DNA of 64,000 nucleotides from an uncultured Methanomethylovorans sp. GTDB taxonomy: Archaea; Halobacteriota; Methanosarcinia; Methanosarcinales; Methanosarcinaceae. The notes beneath the pieces were generated by a model. The model saw only the letters and a program-made list of their open reading frames with translations, searched no databases and had not been told where the DNA came from. Positions within the stretch are counted from its first letter, which is position 1. Every line of letters begins with the position of its first letter. Below are positions 22,827 through 34,646 of the stretch, in pieces. The stretch is taken from NCBI RefSeq assembly GCF_963678545.1, contig NZ_OY782870.1, positions 1,364,001 through 1,428,000 of the forward strand. Direction: 5' to 3'. The position numbers and the translations under genes were made by a program.

Positions 22827-25800
22827 ATGAATAAAGAAAGATTAGCTGCAGCTATGCCATTTTTAATGGTAATGTCAGCATTCGCAAATGCTCTGTATAA
22901 ACAATGCGAACTTAAAAAAGTTCAGCTTGGTATTCGTAATCTTCGATTTATCGTCGTATGTATGCTAAGTTTGAGTATTTTGCTTAGTGTAGCGCCTGTT
23001 GAAGTGCAGGCTGCAGGTGGAGCATATACGTTGAAATGGTATGCTGCAGATCCTGCTGTAAATAGGGCTCCCTATTTGCCAACTTATATGAAATACACGC
23101 CAGCTTTTCTTGCCTGTCCTGGAGCTGATGGCAGATATGCAGATCCTCTTGCAAATGCCGTAGCTTATGGTCCAACATTTAAATCTTCAGATCTTGATGC
23201 TGTGACCTCACTAATGCCAAAGAATCTGGCACTAGGACAGGTAGTTCCCTTCGAAATGGAAATCGCGGTTAGCGGTAGTACCGCTCCAGAAAATGGAGTT
23301 CTCAATTTTACAGTTGTTTTAACACTCATACAACTTCTGGTGCTAACTTCGGTTTCGATCCAGCATACATGGTATACTGCGCTTTCGTTGATACTGCAGA
23401 TCCCGGTACTATAGATTCGGGAACTCCTGCCAAAGTTGATTCATATTCTTCGAAGCTAGTAGGCAGTGGATCAACTGAAGAGATACAGGGTACACTTCAG
23501 GTCTCTGGTCTTGATAATGGTGACAATGTGATCGTTGAGATATGGGTCGTGCTTAAATCAACTATTCCTTCGAAGACAACTGGTAATGTACAGACCGAAT
23601 TGATTGATGCTAACACTGCTACTGGTGATTCTATATCTACAGGAAAACAGACTGTTCCTCTTCTTCAAGTAGGTGATTTCTTCAGTAGTGATGCTGATAT
23701 CTCTGTTACAAAGATTGATAGTCCCGATCCTGTAGTACAGGGACAGCAGCTAAGTTATAGTCTCGTGGTAACTAACAATGCAATTGACACTGTCGCAAAT
23801 GGAATAGTAGTCACAGATACGCTTGATTCTAATGTGGTTTTTGTTTCAGCTTCCAATGCTTCTGCTCCCAGTGTCAAATACAGTCATAGCGGAAATACTG
23901 TAACTTTCAACGTTGGTTCATTGAGTCCAGGTCAATCGGTGACACTTGGTGTTGTTTCTATGGTTTCGCCAACAGCACCTACAGGTAACGATACGTCTAT
24001 AAATCCGGAGGCTGGTGGAACTTCTCTCTTGAAGCCATTTGATATTTACAATAAAGTCTCAGTGACTGCTATCACTGATGACCCCACTACGACTAACAAC
24101 ATTTACTATCAGCCAACAAATGTTTTGGATGCCATTATACCATCTCCAGCTCTGAGTTTGATTAAGACTGCAACTCCAGTAACTTACAGTGCTGTGGGTG
24201 ACATAATCGGCTACAAGTACAAAGTTACTAACATCGGTAATATTGCTCTGACAGGTCCGTTTACTGTAACTGATGATAAGACAACCGTTACCGTTCCATC
24301 ACTCGTCAGTCTGGCTCCTGGTGAATCTTTCGAAGCTACCGCTTCGTATACTATCACCCAGTCTGATCTTAACTCCGGTTCAGTAACTAACACTGCATTT
24401 GCTTCAAATGGTACTGTTACTTCTAACGAAGATAATGAAACCGTAACTGCAGTGCAGAGTCCTGGTTTGACGCTAGTTAAGACTGCAACTCCAGTAACTT
24501 ACAGTGCAGTCGGTGACATAATCGGCTACAAGTACAACGTTACTAACATCGGTAATATTGCTCTGACAGGTCCGTTTACTGTAACTGATGATAAGACAAC
24601 CGTTACCGTTCCATCACTCGTCAGTCTGGCTCCTGGTGAATCTTTCGAAGCTACCGCTTCGTATACTATCACCCAGTCTGATCTTAACTCCGGTTCAGTA
24701 ACTAACACTGCATTTGCTTCAAATGGTACTGTTACTTCTAACGAAGATAATGAAACCGTAACTGCAGTGCAGAGTCCTGGTTTGACGCTAGTTAAGACTG
24801 CAACTCCAGTAACTTACAGTGCAGTCGGTGACATAATCGGCTACAAGTACAACGTTACTAACATCGGTAATATTGCTCTGACAGGTCCGTTTACTGTAAC
24901 TGATGATAAGACAACCGTTACCGTTCCATCACTCGTCAGTCTGGCTCCTGGTGAATCTTTCGAAGCTACCGCTTCGTATACTATCACCCAGTCTGATCTT
25001 AACTCCGGTTCAGTAACTAACACTGCATTTGCTTCAAATGGTACTGTTACTTCTAACGAAGATAATGAAACCGTAACTGCAGTGCAGAGTCCTGGTTTGA
25101 CGCTAGTTAAGACTGCAACTCCAGTAACTTACAGTGCTGTGGGTGACATAATCAGCTACAAGTACAACGTTACTAACATCGGTAATATTGCTCTGACAGG
25201 TCCGTTTACTGTAACTGATGATAAGACAACCGTTACCGTTCCATCACTCGTCAGTCTGGCTCCTGGTGAATCTTTCGAAGCTACCGCTTCGTATACTATC
25301 ACCCAGTCTGATCTTAACTCCGGTTCAGTAACTAACACTGCATTTGCTTCAAATGGTACTGTTACTTCTAACGAAGATAATGAAACCGTAACTGCAGTGC
25401 AGAGTCCTGGTTTGACGCTAGTTAAGACTGCAACTCCAGTAACTTACAGTGCTGTGGGTGACATAATCAGCTACAAGTACAACGTTACTAACATCGGTAA
25501 TATTGCCCTGGCAGGTCCGTTTACTGTAACTGATGATAAGACAACCGTTACCGTTCCATCACTCGTCAGTCTGGCTCCTGGTGAATCTTTCGAAGCTACC
25601 GCTTCGTATACTATCACCCAGTCTGATCTTAACTCCGGTTCAGTAACTAACACTGCATTTGCTTCAAATGGTACTGTTACTTCTAACGAAGATAATGAAA
25701 CCGTAACTGCAGTGCAGAGTCCTGGTTTGACGCTAGTTAAGACTGCAACTCCAGTAACTTACAGTGCTGTGGGTGACATAATCAGCTACAAGTACAACGT

Positions 25801-28800
25801 TACTAACATCGGTAATATTGCTCTGACAGGTCCGTTTACTGTAACTGATGATAAGACAACCGTTACCGTTCCATCACTCGTCAGTCTGGCTCCTGGTGAA
25901 TCTTTCGAAGCTACCGCTTCGTATACTATCACCCAGTCTGATCTTAACTCCGGTTCAGTAACTAACACTGCATTTGCATCAAATGGTACTGTTACTTCTA
26001 ACGAAGATAATGAAACCGTAACTGCAGTGCAGAGTCCTGGTTTGACGCTAGTTAAGACTGCAACTCCAGTAACTTACAGTGCAGTCGGTGACATAATCAG
26101 CTACAAGTACAACGTTACTAACATCGGTAATATTGCTCTGACAGGTCCGTTTACTGTAACTGATGATAAGACAACCGTTACCGTTCCATCACTCGTCAGT
26201 CTGGCTCCTGGTGAATCTTTCGAAGCTACCGCTTCGTATACTATCACCCAGTCTGATCTTAACTCCGGTTCAGTAACTAACACTGCATTTGCTTCAAATG
26301 GTACTGTTACTTCTAACGAAGATAATGAAACCGTAACTGCAGTGCAGAGTCCTGGTTTGACGCTAGTTAAGACTGCAACTCCAGTAACTTACAGTGCAGT
26401 CGGTGACATAATCGGCTACAAGTACAACGTTACTAACATCGGTAATATTGCTCTGACAGGTCCGTTTACTGTAACTGATGATAAGACAACCGTTACCGTT
26501 CCATCACTCGTCAGTCTGGCTCCTGGTGAATCTTTCGAAGCTACCGCTTCGTATACTATCACCCAGTCTGATCTTAACTCCGGTTCAGTAACTAACACTG
26601 CATTTGCTTCAAATGGTACTGTTACTTCTAACGAAGATAATGAAACCGTAACTGCAGTGCAGAGTCCTGGTTTGACGCTAGTTAAGACTGCAACTCCAGT
26701 AACTTACAGTGCTGTGGGTGACATAATCAGCTACAAGTACAACGTTACTAACATCGGTAATATTGCTCTGACAGGTCCGTTTACTGTAACTGATGATAAG
26801 ACAACCGTTACCGTTCCATCACTCGTCAGTCTGGCTCCTGGTGAATCTTTCGAAGCTACCGCTTCGTATACTATCACCCAGTCTGATCTTAACTCCGGTT
26901 CAGTAACTAACACTGCATTTGCTTCAAATGGTACTGTTACTTCTAACGAAGATAATGAAACCGTAACTGCAGTGCAGAGTCCTGGTTTGACGCTAGTTAA
27001 GACTGCAACTCCAGTAACTTACAGTGCTGTGGGTGACATAATCAGCTACAAGTACAACGTTACTAACATCGGTAATATTGCCCTGGCAGGTCCGTTTACT
27101 GTAACTGATGATAAGACAACCGTTACCGTTCCATCACTCGTCAGTCTGGCTCCTGGTGAATCTTTCGAAGCTACCGCTTCGTATACTATCACCCAGTCTG
27201 ATCTTAACTCCGGTTCAGTAACTAAACTGCATTTGCTTCAAATGGTACTGTTACTTCTAACGAAGATAATGAAACCGTAACTGCAGTGCAGAGTCCTGGT
27301 TTGACGCTAGTTAAGACTGCAACTCCAGTAACTTACAGTGCTGTGGGTGACATAATCAGCTACAAGTACAACGTTACTAACATCGGTAATATTGCTCTGA
27401 CAGGTCCGTTTACTGTAACTGATGATAAGACAACCGTTACCGTTCCATCACTCGTCAGTCTGGCTCCTGGTGAATCTTTCGAAGCTACCGCTTCGTATAC
27501 TATCACCCAGTCTGATCTTAACTCGGTTCAGTAACTAACACTGCATTTGCATCAAATGGTACTGTTACTTCTAACGAAGATAATGAAACCGTAACTGCAG
27601 TGCAGAGTCCTGGTTTGACGCTAGTTAAGACTGCAACTCCAGTAACTTACAGTGCAGTCGGTGACATAATCAGCTACAAGTACAACGTTACTAACATCGG
27701 TAATATTGCTCTGACAGGTCCGTTTACTGTAACTGATGATAAGACAACCGTTACCGTTCCATCACTCGTCAGTCTGGCTCCTGGTGAATCTTTCGAAGCT
27801 ACCGCTTCGTATACTATCACCCAGTCTGATCTTAACTCCGGTTCAGTAACTAACACTGCATTTGCATCAAATGGTACTGTTACTTCTAACGAAGATAATG
27901 AAACCGTAACTGCAGTGCAGAGTCCTGGTTTGACGCTAGTTAAGACTGCAACTCCAGTAACTTACAGTGCAGTCGGTGACATAATCAGCTACAAGTACAA
28001 CGTTACTAACATCGGTAATATTGCTCTGACAGGTCCGTTTACTGTAACTGATGATAAGACAACCGTTACCGTTCCATCACTCGTCAGTCTGGCTCCTGGT
28101 GAATCTTTCGAAGCTACCGCTTCGTATACTATCACCCAGTCTGATCTTAACTCCGGTTCAGTAACTAACACTGCATTTGCTTCAAATGGTACTGTTACTT
28201 CTAACGAAGATAATGAAACCGTAACTGCCGAAAGAGCTCCGGCTTACATAATCGATAAGATAGTTATTGATGTTGATGGCAATGGACCTTCAGGAGAAGT
28301 AACAGAAGCTGGAGATGTCATTAGTTATCAGATCAACGTTACCAATGTAGGAAACATTGATTTGATGAATGTAAGCGTTAATGACACTATTATTTCATCT
28401 CTCAGCGGACCTCTGGAATCTCTAAATGCAGATGGAGTTCTGGAAGTAGGAGAGAAGTGGACATACACCGGAAATTACACTGTAAAGGCGAGTGATATCG
28501 ACAGCAATGGTGGTGGAGATGGTTTTGTCAACAACACTGCAACTGTTGATTGCGATCTACTGGGTCCGAAATCAGATAGTGAAGCAGTACCAATCAGAAT
28601 ACTGGTACCATCTATAGACATCGAAAAGTATGTATGGGATGGCAGTGGATGGGTTGATGCTGATACAGCGAGTGGTCCTTCCATATCTTCTGGTCCAGTC
28701 AAGTTTAAGATAGTGGTTACCAACAATGGTGAGGTTCCATTGACAGGAGTCAACGTAACTGATGACAGGTATGGTCCAGTCACTCTTAACACAACTACTC

Positions 28801-31559
28801 TTGCAGTTGGAGCTTCAGCTGAAGCTGAGTACAATATGAGTTGGGCTTCAGGTCAGCAGGTAAATACTGCTACTGCTTCCGGCAACTATGGTGGCAAAAA
28901 GTATACTGATACAGACAGCGCATACTACTATGGTCCTGCCTCTTACAAGGCTCAATATGACAATAGACTGCGTGAGTCTTCTTCATGTGTAGTCTATTCC
29001 ACTGCTACATATCTTGATGTTGGAAAGAATGTATCTCGTAGCAGGGATGTGCTCTGGTTTGATTTGAGCATGTTCAACAAGACTGATACAGTATCCAAAG
29101 CAACACTTTCGCTCTTCTGGTATTATCCGGAAGGTGCTATACGTAAGAATGATACTGTAGTCGATATCTACAGGCCTATTTCCTGGGATCCAAAATATGT
29201 GACTTGGTACTACATTAGTCAGAGTAAGAAGTGGCCCATAGTAGGAGGAACTTGGTACGATAAAAACAATGTTTCCCAAGGTAGCACGCCATATGGCTCT
29301 GTAACCTTCCCGGCAGGCAAAGTGCCTGATAACAAGTACTATGAGTTTGATGTCACTCAGCTTGTGCAGGAATACATAAATGGTAAGTATAAGAACACTG
29401 GTTTCTTCCTCAAAGCAAGAACAGAGAGCGGCAATTACATTGCCTTCTACAGTTCAGATTGGACCAATCCAGATCAGAGGCCGAAGCTGATTGTGAGCCT
29501 TGCGAGTGCTCCAGCTCCTACCATTGTAGCTCCAATAGCACCTGTTGATGAAGCACCAGTTGCAGAAGCTGGTGACGATCAGACAGTTACTACAGGTTCC
29601 ACTGTTAATTTCGATGGCAGTGGCTCCACAGACGACAATGGTATAGTGTTGTACTCATGGGACTTTGGTGATGGCACAACATCTACTGGAGTCTCATCTC
29701 AGCATGCATATACAACTGCTGGAACTTACACTATGACTCTCAATGTCACAGATGTGAGTGACCAGAGCGATTCAGATACAATGCAGGTAGTTGTAAATGA
29801 TCCCTCAAGTGCAATAACTCCAACAGGTTGCACTTCGCCTGCAGTTGTAGCTGACAACAGATTGCGTCAGATATCCCCAAGCACAGTTTACGCCACAACC
29901 ACGTATATTGACGTTGGAAAGGGCGCATCTACTAGCAGGGATGTGATGTTGTTCGACCTTAGTGCCTACGAACCAAATACTATATCCAAGGCAACCCTGT
30001 CTCTGTATTGGTATTATGAGAATCCACGTACTTCTGACACTGTAGTTGAGATCTACAGACCAGCAGAAGAGTGGGATCCAAAGTATGTGAGCTGGAATAA
30101 CCGTGTGTCTGGTGTCCCGTGGACTACAGCCGGAGGCGATTGGTTCGACAAGAACAATGACCCACAAGGCAGTACTCCGTATGCCTCTGTGACTTTCCCG
30201 AAGGGCACTGCACCTGACAACAGGTACTATGAGTTTGATGTCACTCAGCTTGTGCAGGAGTATACAGACGGTACGTATAAGAATACTGGTTTCTTCCTCA
30301 AGGCAAGAACAGAGAGTGGCAATTACATTGCCTTCTACAGTTCAGACTATTCAAAGGAGGCCATGAGGCCGAAACTGACGGTATGCGTTAATGGTGCTTC
30401 AGCACCTACTACGCCTGTAGCTCCAACAGTACCAGTTGATGAAGCACCAGTTGCAGAAGCTGGTGCTAATCAGACAGTTGTCATAGGTTCCACTGTAAGT
30501 TTCGATGGCAGCGGCTCAATAGATGCCAATGGTATAGTGTTGTACTCTTGGGACTTTGGTGATGGTGCAACAGCTGAAGATACGGTAGCCACAGCCAGTC
30601 ATGTCTATCCAACTGCTGGAACTTACACTGTGACTCTCAATGTTACAGATGCGAGTGACCAGAGCGATTCAGACACACTGAAGGTAGTTGTGAGTGATCC
30701 AGTTGGTCCTGTTGACAACACACCAGTTGCAAATGCTGGTGACGATCAGACAGTTACCACAGGCTCCACCGTGAGTTTCGATGGCAGTGGTTCCACAGAT
30801 GATAATGGTATAGTGTTGTACTCTTGGGACTTTGATGATAGCACAACATCTACTGGAGTCTCACCTCAGCATGCATATGCAACAGCAGGGACTTACACTG
30901 TGAATCTCACTGTCACTGACACAATTGGACAGAAGGATTCAGACACCATGCAGGTAGTTGTAACTGAACCAACGACTCCTACAGGAAGTGCTTCTGCGGT
31001 GGGTGTAGCTGACAATAGATTGCGTCAGAAAACTCCTACCACCGTTTTTTCCACGACCACCTATATTGACGTTGGAAAGAGCGAAAATTCAACTAGTAGG
31101 GACGTGATGTTGTTTGACCTGAGTAGCTACAAGACAACGGATACTATATCCAAGGCAACTCTGTCGCTCTACTGGTATTATGCAGCAAGTGGTCGCACTT
31201 CTGATACTATAGCAGATATCTATAGGCCAGCAGTTGAGTGGGATACAAAGTATGTTAGCTGGAACAACCTTGCATCTGGTAAGCTGTGGACCGCAGCAGG
31301 TGGAGATTGGTTCGATAAGAACGGTGATCCTCAGGGTAGTGTACCATATGCCACTGTGACTTTCCCGAAGGGAATGTCACCTGATAACAAGTACTATGAG
31401 TTTGATGTTACTGACCTTGTGCAGGCGTATATAAGAGGTGATTATGATAACACTGGTTTCTTCCTCAAGGCAAGAACGGAGAGCGGCAATTACATTGCCT
31501 TCTACAGCTTGGACTACCCAGATCCTGCCATGAGGCCGAAACTGACTATAACTCGGTGA
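22827..31559 (+). CDS. Giant secreted repeat protein (DUF11/DUF7507 repeats, DNRLRE and PKD domains), frameshifted
   Basis: One gene of about 2,911 codons if three single-base losses are restored (near 23317-23320 in TTTT; near 27225; near 27523). ATG 22827 follows GGTGGG. The N-terminus has a signal-like helix ending PVEVQA. A DUF11-type domain follows (about 23700-24120), then thirteen 105-aa repeats, two further DUF11-like domains (28240-28950), and DNRLRE/disaggregatase-type domains at about 28962-29500, 29850-30390 and 31005-31559. PKD domains lie between them (29540-29800, 30435-30970). It ends after the last DNRLRE with no membrane anchor. DNRLRE proteins are typical of the Methanosarcina envelope and matrix. 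Likely roles are adhesion or aggregation. As sequenced it cannot be translated in one piece. Confidence 0.85.
24143..28235 (+). repeat. Thirteen tandem 315-bp coding repeats
   Basis: Units start at 24143, 24458, 24773, 25088, 25403, 25718, 26033, 26348, 26663, 26978, 27292, 27606 and 27921; units 10 and 11 are 314 bp, having lost one base each. Each encodes 105 aa of DUF7507-type sequence (TATPVTYSAVGDII, then NVTNIGNIAL). Copies differ at only a few sites: GTGGGT/GTCGGT, Gly/Ser after DII, Thr/Ala after IAL, and GCTTCA/GCATCA. Using those sites, units 3-6 match units 8-11 in order, showing a five-unit (1,575-bp) block duplication. Confidence 0.95.
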
Positions 31560-31632
31560 CAAGAGAAAGTATGAATAATCAAAAAGAGATTAATTTACAA
31601 ATTTGAGCGAAAAGTTCGATCAAATTATTTTT

Positions 31633-31673
31633 ACTCTGAATTTTCTTTTATCTTTCAGAGTGTTATATTTTTT
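31633..31673 (+). terminator. Terminator-like hairpin after the giant gene
   Basis: ACTCTGA (31633-31639) and TCAGAGT (31655-31661) form a 7-bp stem with a T-rich loop, followed by TTATATTTTTT. It lies about 75 bp after the stop codon. Confidence 0.5.
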
Positions 31674-31959
31674 ATTCTCTGCAAGAGCAACTGAATATCG
31701 TTTCCTTTAATAAAACCGTGCAACTTTTAGTAAGAATTTTCTGGCAACTATATTATTTTGAGAGCCTGTTAATGAGCTCAGTTTATTGAATTTTCAACCA
31801 GAAAATCAGTTATTATCTCGCAGATAATATTTGATTCATAACATAAGTTAGCAGAAATTAAATTGTGAGTAAAAACTATCAAATTCTATACAGCCAAAAA
31901 TGGAACTATCAAACTTGGATAGTAAGAGTAAAAAAAGTATTTACTGCAAAGAATGGAGT
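31674..31959. other. Intergenic region, convergent 3' ends
   Basis: AT-rich space between the giant gene and the 3' end of the reverse winged-helix gene. I see no gene or repeat of note. Confidence 0.5.
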
Positions 31960-32343
31960 TTACTCCATACCTTTGCTAATTGTCTTCAACTTCTTTATTG
32001 CAATCATTGTAGTCTTTGTGTCTTCTATGATCTTTTCCTCGTAGTGCTTAATTATCTCTTCGATAGGAGCATTGAGGGTATAGATCTTTGTTGGCCTGCC
32101 CTTTCCAACAGCCTTCTTATTGTGGACGCTGATCCAGTGCTTTTCACGCATCTGTCTCATTGCCACGCTTACTTCAGGTTGTCTTAGGCCAGTACTCATT
32201 TCTATCTCCTGGGATGAAGCTTCTCTTACATTTGACAGATATGTAAGGGTTGTAGCAACATTCCTTGACATTCCCAGGTTCTTCAGTGCATCTATGAACC
32301 GATAGTCGGTATCATCCAATATTTTTACTTCAAAGTCCTTCAT
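31960..32343 (-). CDS. Winged-helix (MarR/TrmB-like) transcription regulator
   Basis: 127 aa from ATG 32343 (MKDFEVKILDD); the longer frame from 32370 has no ribosome site. A helical N-terminus (RFIDALKNLGMSRNVATTL) is followed by the recognition region (SQEIEMSTGLRQPEVSVAMR) and wing (KKAVGKGRPTKIYTL), then a C-terminal coiled helix that could dimerise. The GRPTKIY wing is typical of archaeal regulators. It lies just downstream of the DUF2117 gene on the same strand. Confidence 0.8.
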   Translation of the reverse strand: MKDFEVKILDDTDYRFIDALKNLGMSRNVATTLTYLSNVREASSQEIEMSTGLRQPEVSVAMRQMREKHWISVHNKKAVGKGRPTKIYTLNAPIEEIIKHYEEKIIEDTKTTMIAIKKLKTISKGME

Positions 32344-32452
32344 AAAATAACCCCTTATTCTATGTTTCAATCTCTTCCGTGAGATCTAAGCTATACTATG
32401 CACATTATTATATTTAAACTTTTATAGCCGGACTTTCTGAAGGACAGGATAT

Positions 32453-33604
32453 TTAATATTCCTTTATATATTTTATGGCATCATTTGCCTGTTGTATGAT
32501 CATAGCTTTCAGCTCATCTAGGCTTGCGAAGTTCATGTTCTTTTTATTCATGAACACGTTCGCAAGTATTTTCCTACCTATAACGTCATCGCTATCTGGT
32601 ATTAATCTAAGGATTGTTGAACCTGGAAATATATGTGTTCGATGAGATACGCCGTCTGAATCTCCATCTGTTATTCCAATGATCGGTATCCCTAGCCTAT
32701 ACAGTATATCTGCTGCAAGGATGGTTGTATCGTCTCCTACGGTTACGGCAATATCTGCACCAGGTACGATGTCGAATACTTTTTCTGCCGCATGGTCAAC
32801 TATAACTGCACGTATTCCCCGTCTATTAATCCTGTTTTCTTTGTTTGCGAGGGCACTAAGTTCACATGTTTTTAGTGTACGCGCTTTAAAATTATCAGAG
32901 CGCAACCTACCACTTTTAACCCAGGCACTTTTCAGATCTATAGGAACAAGATGCTCGTAATTATGCAGTTTTTCCACGCCATGTTCCTTCAGAGTTCCTC
33001 CTTTGATCTGGGTGATATAGCCGTTCTCTGTAATTATACTAACTTCAAAAGAGGTTGCAGATCCCACTACTATACCATTGACAAGTATTTTCTCCCCAGG
33101 CTGTACCCCGGTAAGATGTCGTACAACGCGTTCTCCTTCGCTCTCCAAGAGGATTTCTTTTTCTTGCTCTGAAGCTAGTATTATGGATAAGCCCAGCTCA
33201 TTGGCAATGGTATTTGCATATTTCTGGGCAAGTTCATTCCAGGGGATAACAGCACCATCCGGGCTGCCTGGCCTTTCGATGTGCACTATGGGTTTTTCAT
33301 CTTTCCTTTTAAGGTGAGAAATGACCATTCCTGCAAATGCTATTCCTGTTTCCAGGTTCTTTCCGTGGTTTAGCAGATATATTACATCATCTGTATCGAT
33401 ACATTCTTCAATGCATTCACTTGGCTTAAGATTCCGATTAATGTTAATTGTATTTTCCAGATGTGCGTCGATCACGGCAGTTTTACCCATCGTGCCTGCG
33501 ATCATAGATGTAACCGTTCCTTTTGCGCTTAAGATCTCAATTATCTTCTTGGCCTGTCCCGAATCAACTATTTCCGGACCATGTATCACCAGTCCAATTT
33601 CCAT
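32453..33604 (-). CDS. DUF2117-family protein
   Basis: 383 aa from ATG 33604 (MEIGLVIHGPEIVDSG); the first eight codons of the longer frame are unlikely. The opening LVIHGPEIVDSGQAKKII and the later DGDSDGVSHRTHIFPGSTIL are the hallmarks I associate with the methanogen DUF2117 family. Function is unknown. It diverges from the MBL-fold gene across a 77-bp promoter region. Confidence 0.8.
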   Translation of the reverse strand: MEIGLVIHGPEIVDSGQAKKIIEILSAKGTVTSMIAGTMGKTAVIDAHLENTININRNLKPSECIEECIDTDDVIYLLNHGKNLETGIAFAGMVISHLKRKDEKPIVHIERPGSPDGAVIPWNELAQKYANTIANELGLSIILASEQEKEILLESEGERVVRHLTGVQPGEKILVNGIVVGSATSFEVSIITENGYITQIKGGTLKEHGVEKLHNYEHLVPIDLKSAWVKSGRLRSDNFKARTLKTCELSALANKENRINRRGIRAVIVDHAAEKVFDIVPGADIAVTVGDDTTILAADILYRLGIPIIGITDGDSDGVSHRTHIFPGSTILRLIPDSDDVIGRKILANVFMNKKNMNFASLDELKAMIIQQANDAIKYIKEY

Positions 33605-33681
33605 AATTTTCCATAATATCGGTGACACATATAATGTTCCCGCACGGAAAATATTAGTCTGAGGACATATTCTATTCTTTC

Positions 33682-34374
33682 ATGTATGGAATTCAATTAA
33701 TATGGCATGGTCATGCCTGTTTTGAGCTAAGGGCCGACTTTAATGTGCTAATTGATCCCTTTTTTAAGGGCAATCCAAGTTCAAAGTTACTTCCCGATGA
33801 TGTAGATCCAGATATCATATTTGTGACCCATGGTCATTATGACCATCTAGGAGATACAGTTGAGATTGCACAAAGAACAGGATGCAAAGTTATTGCTGTA
33901 CATGAACTGGCCAATTATCTTAAGTCTCAGAACGTAATGGCTGAAGGTATGAACATAGGGGGCAAAATACAGGTCAATGGTATGCCAGTCGTAATGACAG
34001 ATGCCAATCATTCATCATCCATATCAGATTCAGGCCAACGGTTATATGGGGGCAGAGCCGCAGGTTTCATATTACAGATCAATGGCTGCTCCATCTATCA
34101 TGCCGGAGATACAGGTCTTTTTGGAGATATGCGGCTTATCGGCGATATCTACAAACCTGATGTGGCACTGTTGCCCATAGGAGGCAGATACACAATGGAT
34201 CCTGAAGATGCAGCAAGAGCCGTAGCTATGATCTGTCCAAGAATTGCAATACCCATGCATTATAATACATTTGATATAATTTCTCAAAACCCAGTAGATT
34301 TCATGCACAAGGTTAAGGATCTTTGTGAGACAGAAGTGCTGATAATGGATGCAGAAGGTGTACTGGAACTATAA
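33682..34374 (+). CDS. UPF0173-type metal-dependent hydrolase (MBL fold)
   Basis: 230 aa. The metallo-β-lactamase zinc motif HGHYDHLGD is near residue 50, with further ligands in ANHSS, HAGDTGLFGD and PMHYNTFD. The opening IQLIWHGHACFEL is typical of the UPF0173/YtkL group. A cytosolic hydrolase of unknown substrate. All metal ligands are present. Confidence 0.9.
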   Translation: MYGIQLIWHGHACFELRADFNVLIDPFFKGNPSSKLLPDDVDPDIIFVTHGHYDHLGDTVEIAQRTGCKVIAVHELANYLKSQNVMAEGMNIGGKIQVNGMPVVMTDANHSSSISDSGQRLYGGRAAGFILQINGCSIYHAGDTGLFGDMRLIGDIYKPDVALLPIGGRYTMDPEDAARAVAMICPRIAIPMHYNTFDIISQNPVDFMHKVKDLCETEVLIMDAEGVLEL

Positions 34375-34646
34375 AATAAGTGATCTCATAGATGAGGAGT
34401 ATGTTTATATATAATTAATACTGAAGATAAGATGGCAAAAGTCGATCATCATTATTCTCAATATCCCCTCTAGTTCTCGTCATACGGCTTTTGCCCAATT
34501 CAAGTAATAATGTTGCGCATGAGGTGGACAATTCCATCCAATAGATTTGCATCTTTTAAATATTATTTATTATCTGCGGGAACTGTTTCCTTGGCCGAAC
34601 AAGTCTGTTTCTATTAAAAAAAGTATAGTGATATGGTTAAACCATA

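Noticed and set aside
24211..28171. Recurring 60-aa reverse frames across the repeat array
   Set aside because: They repeat every 315 bp as antisense shadows of the coding repeat, have no start signals, and lie fully within the surface-protein gene.
24143..28235. CRISPR array
   Set aside because: The repeats are 315 bp with no spacers and are translated in frame.
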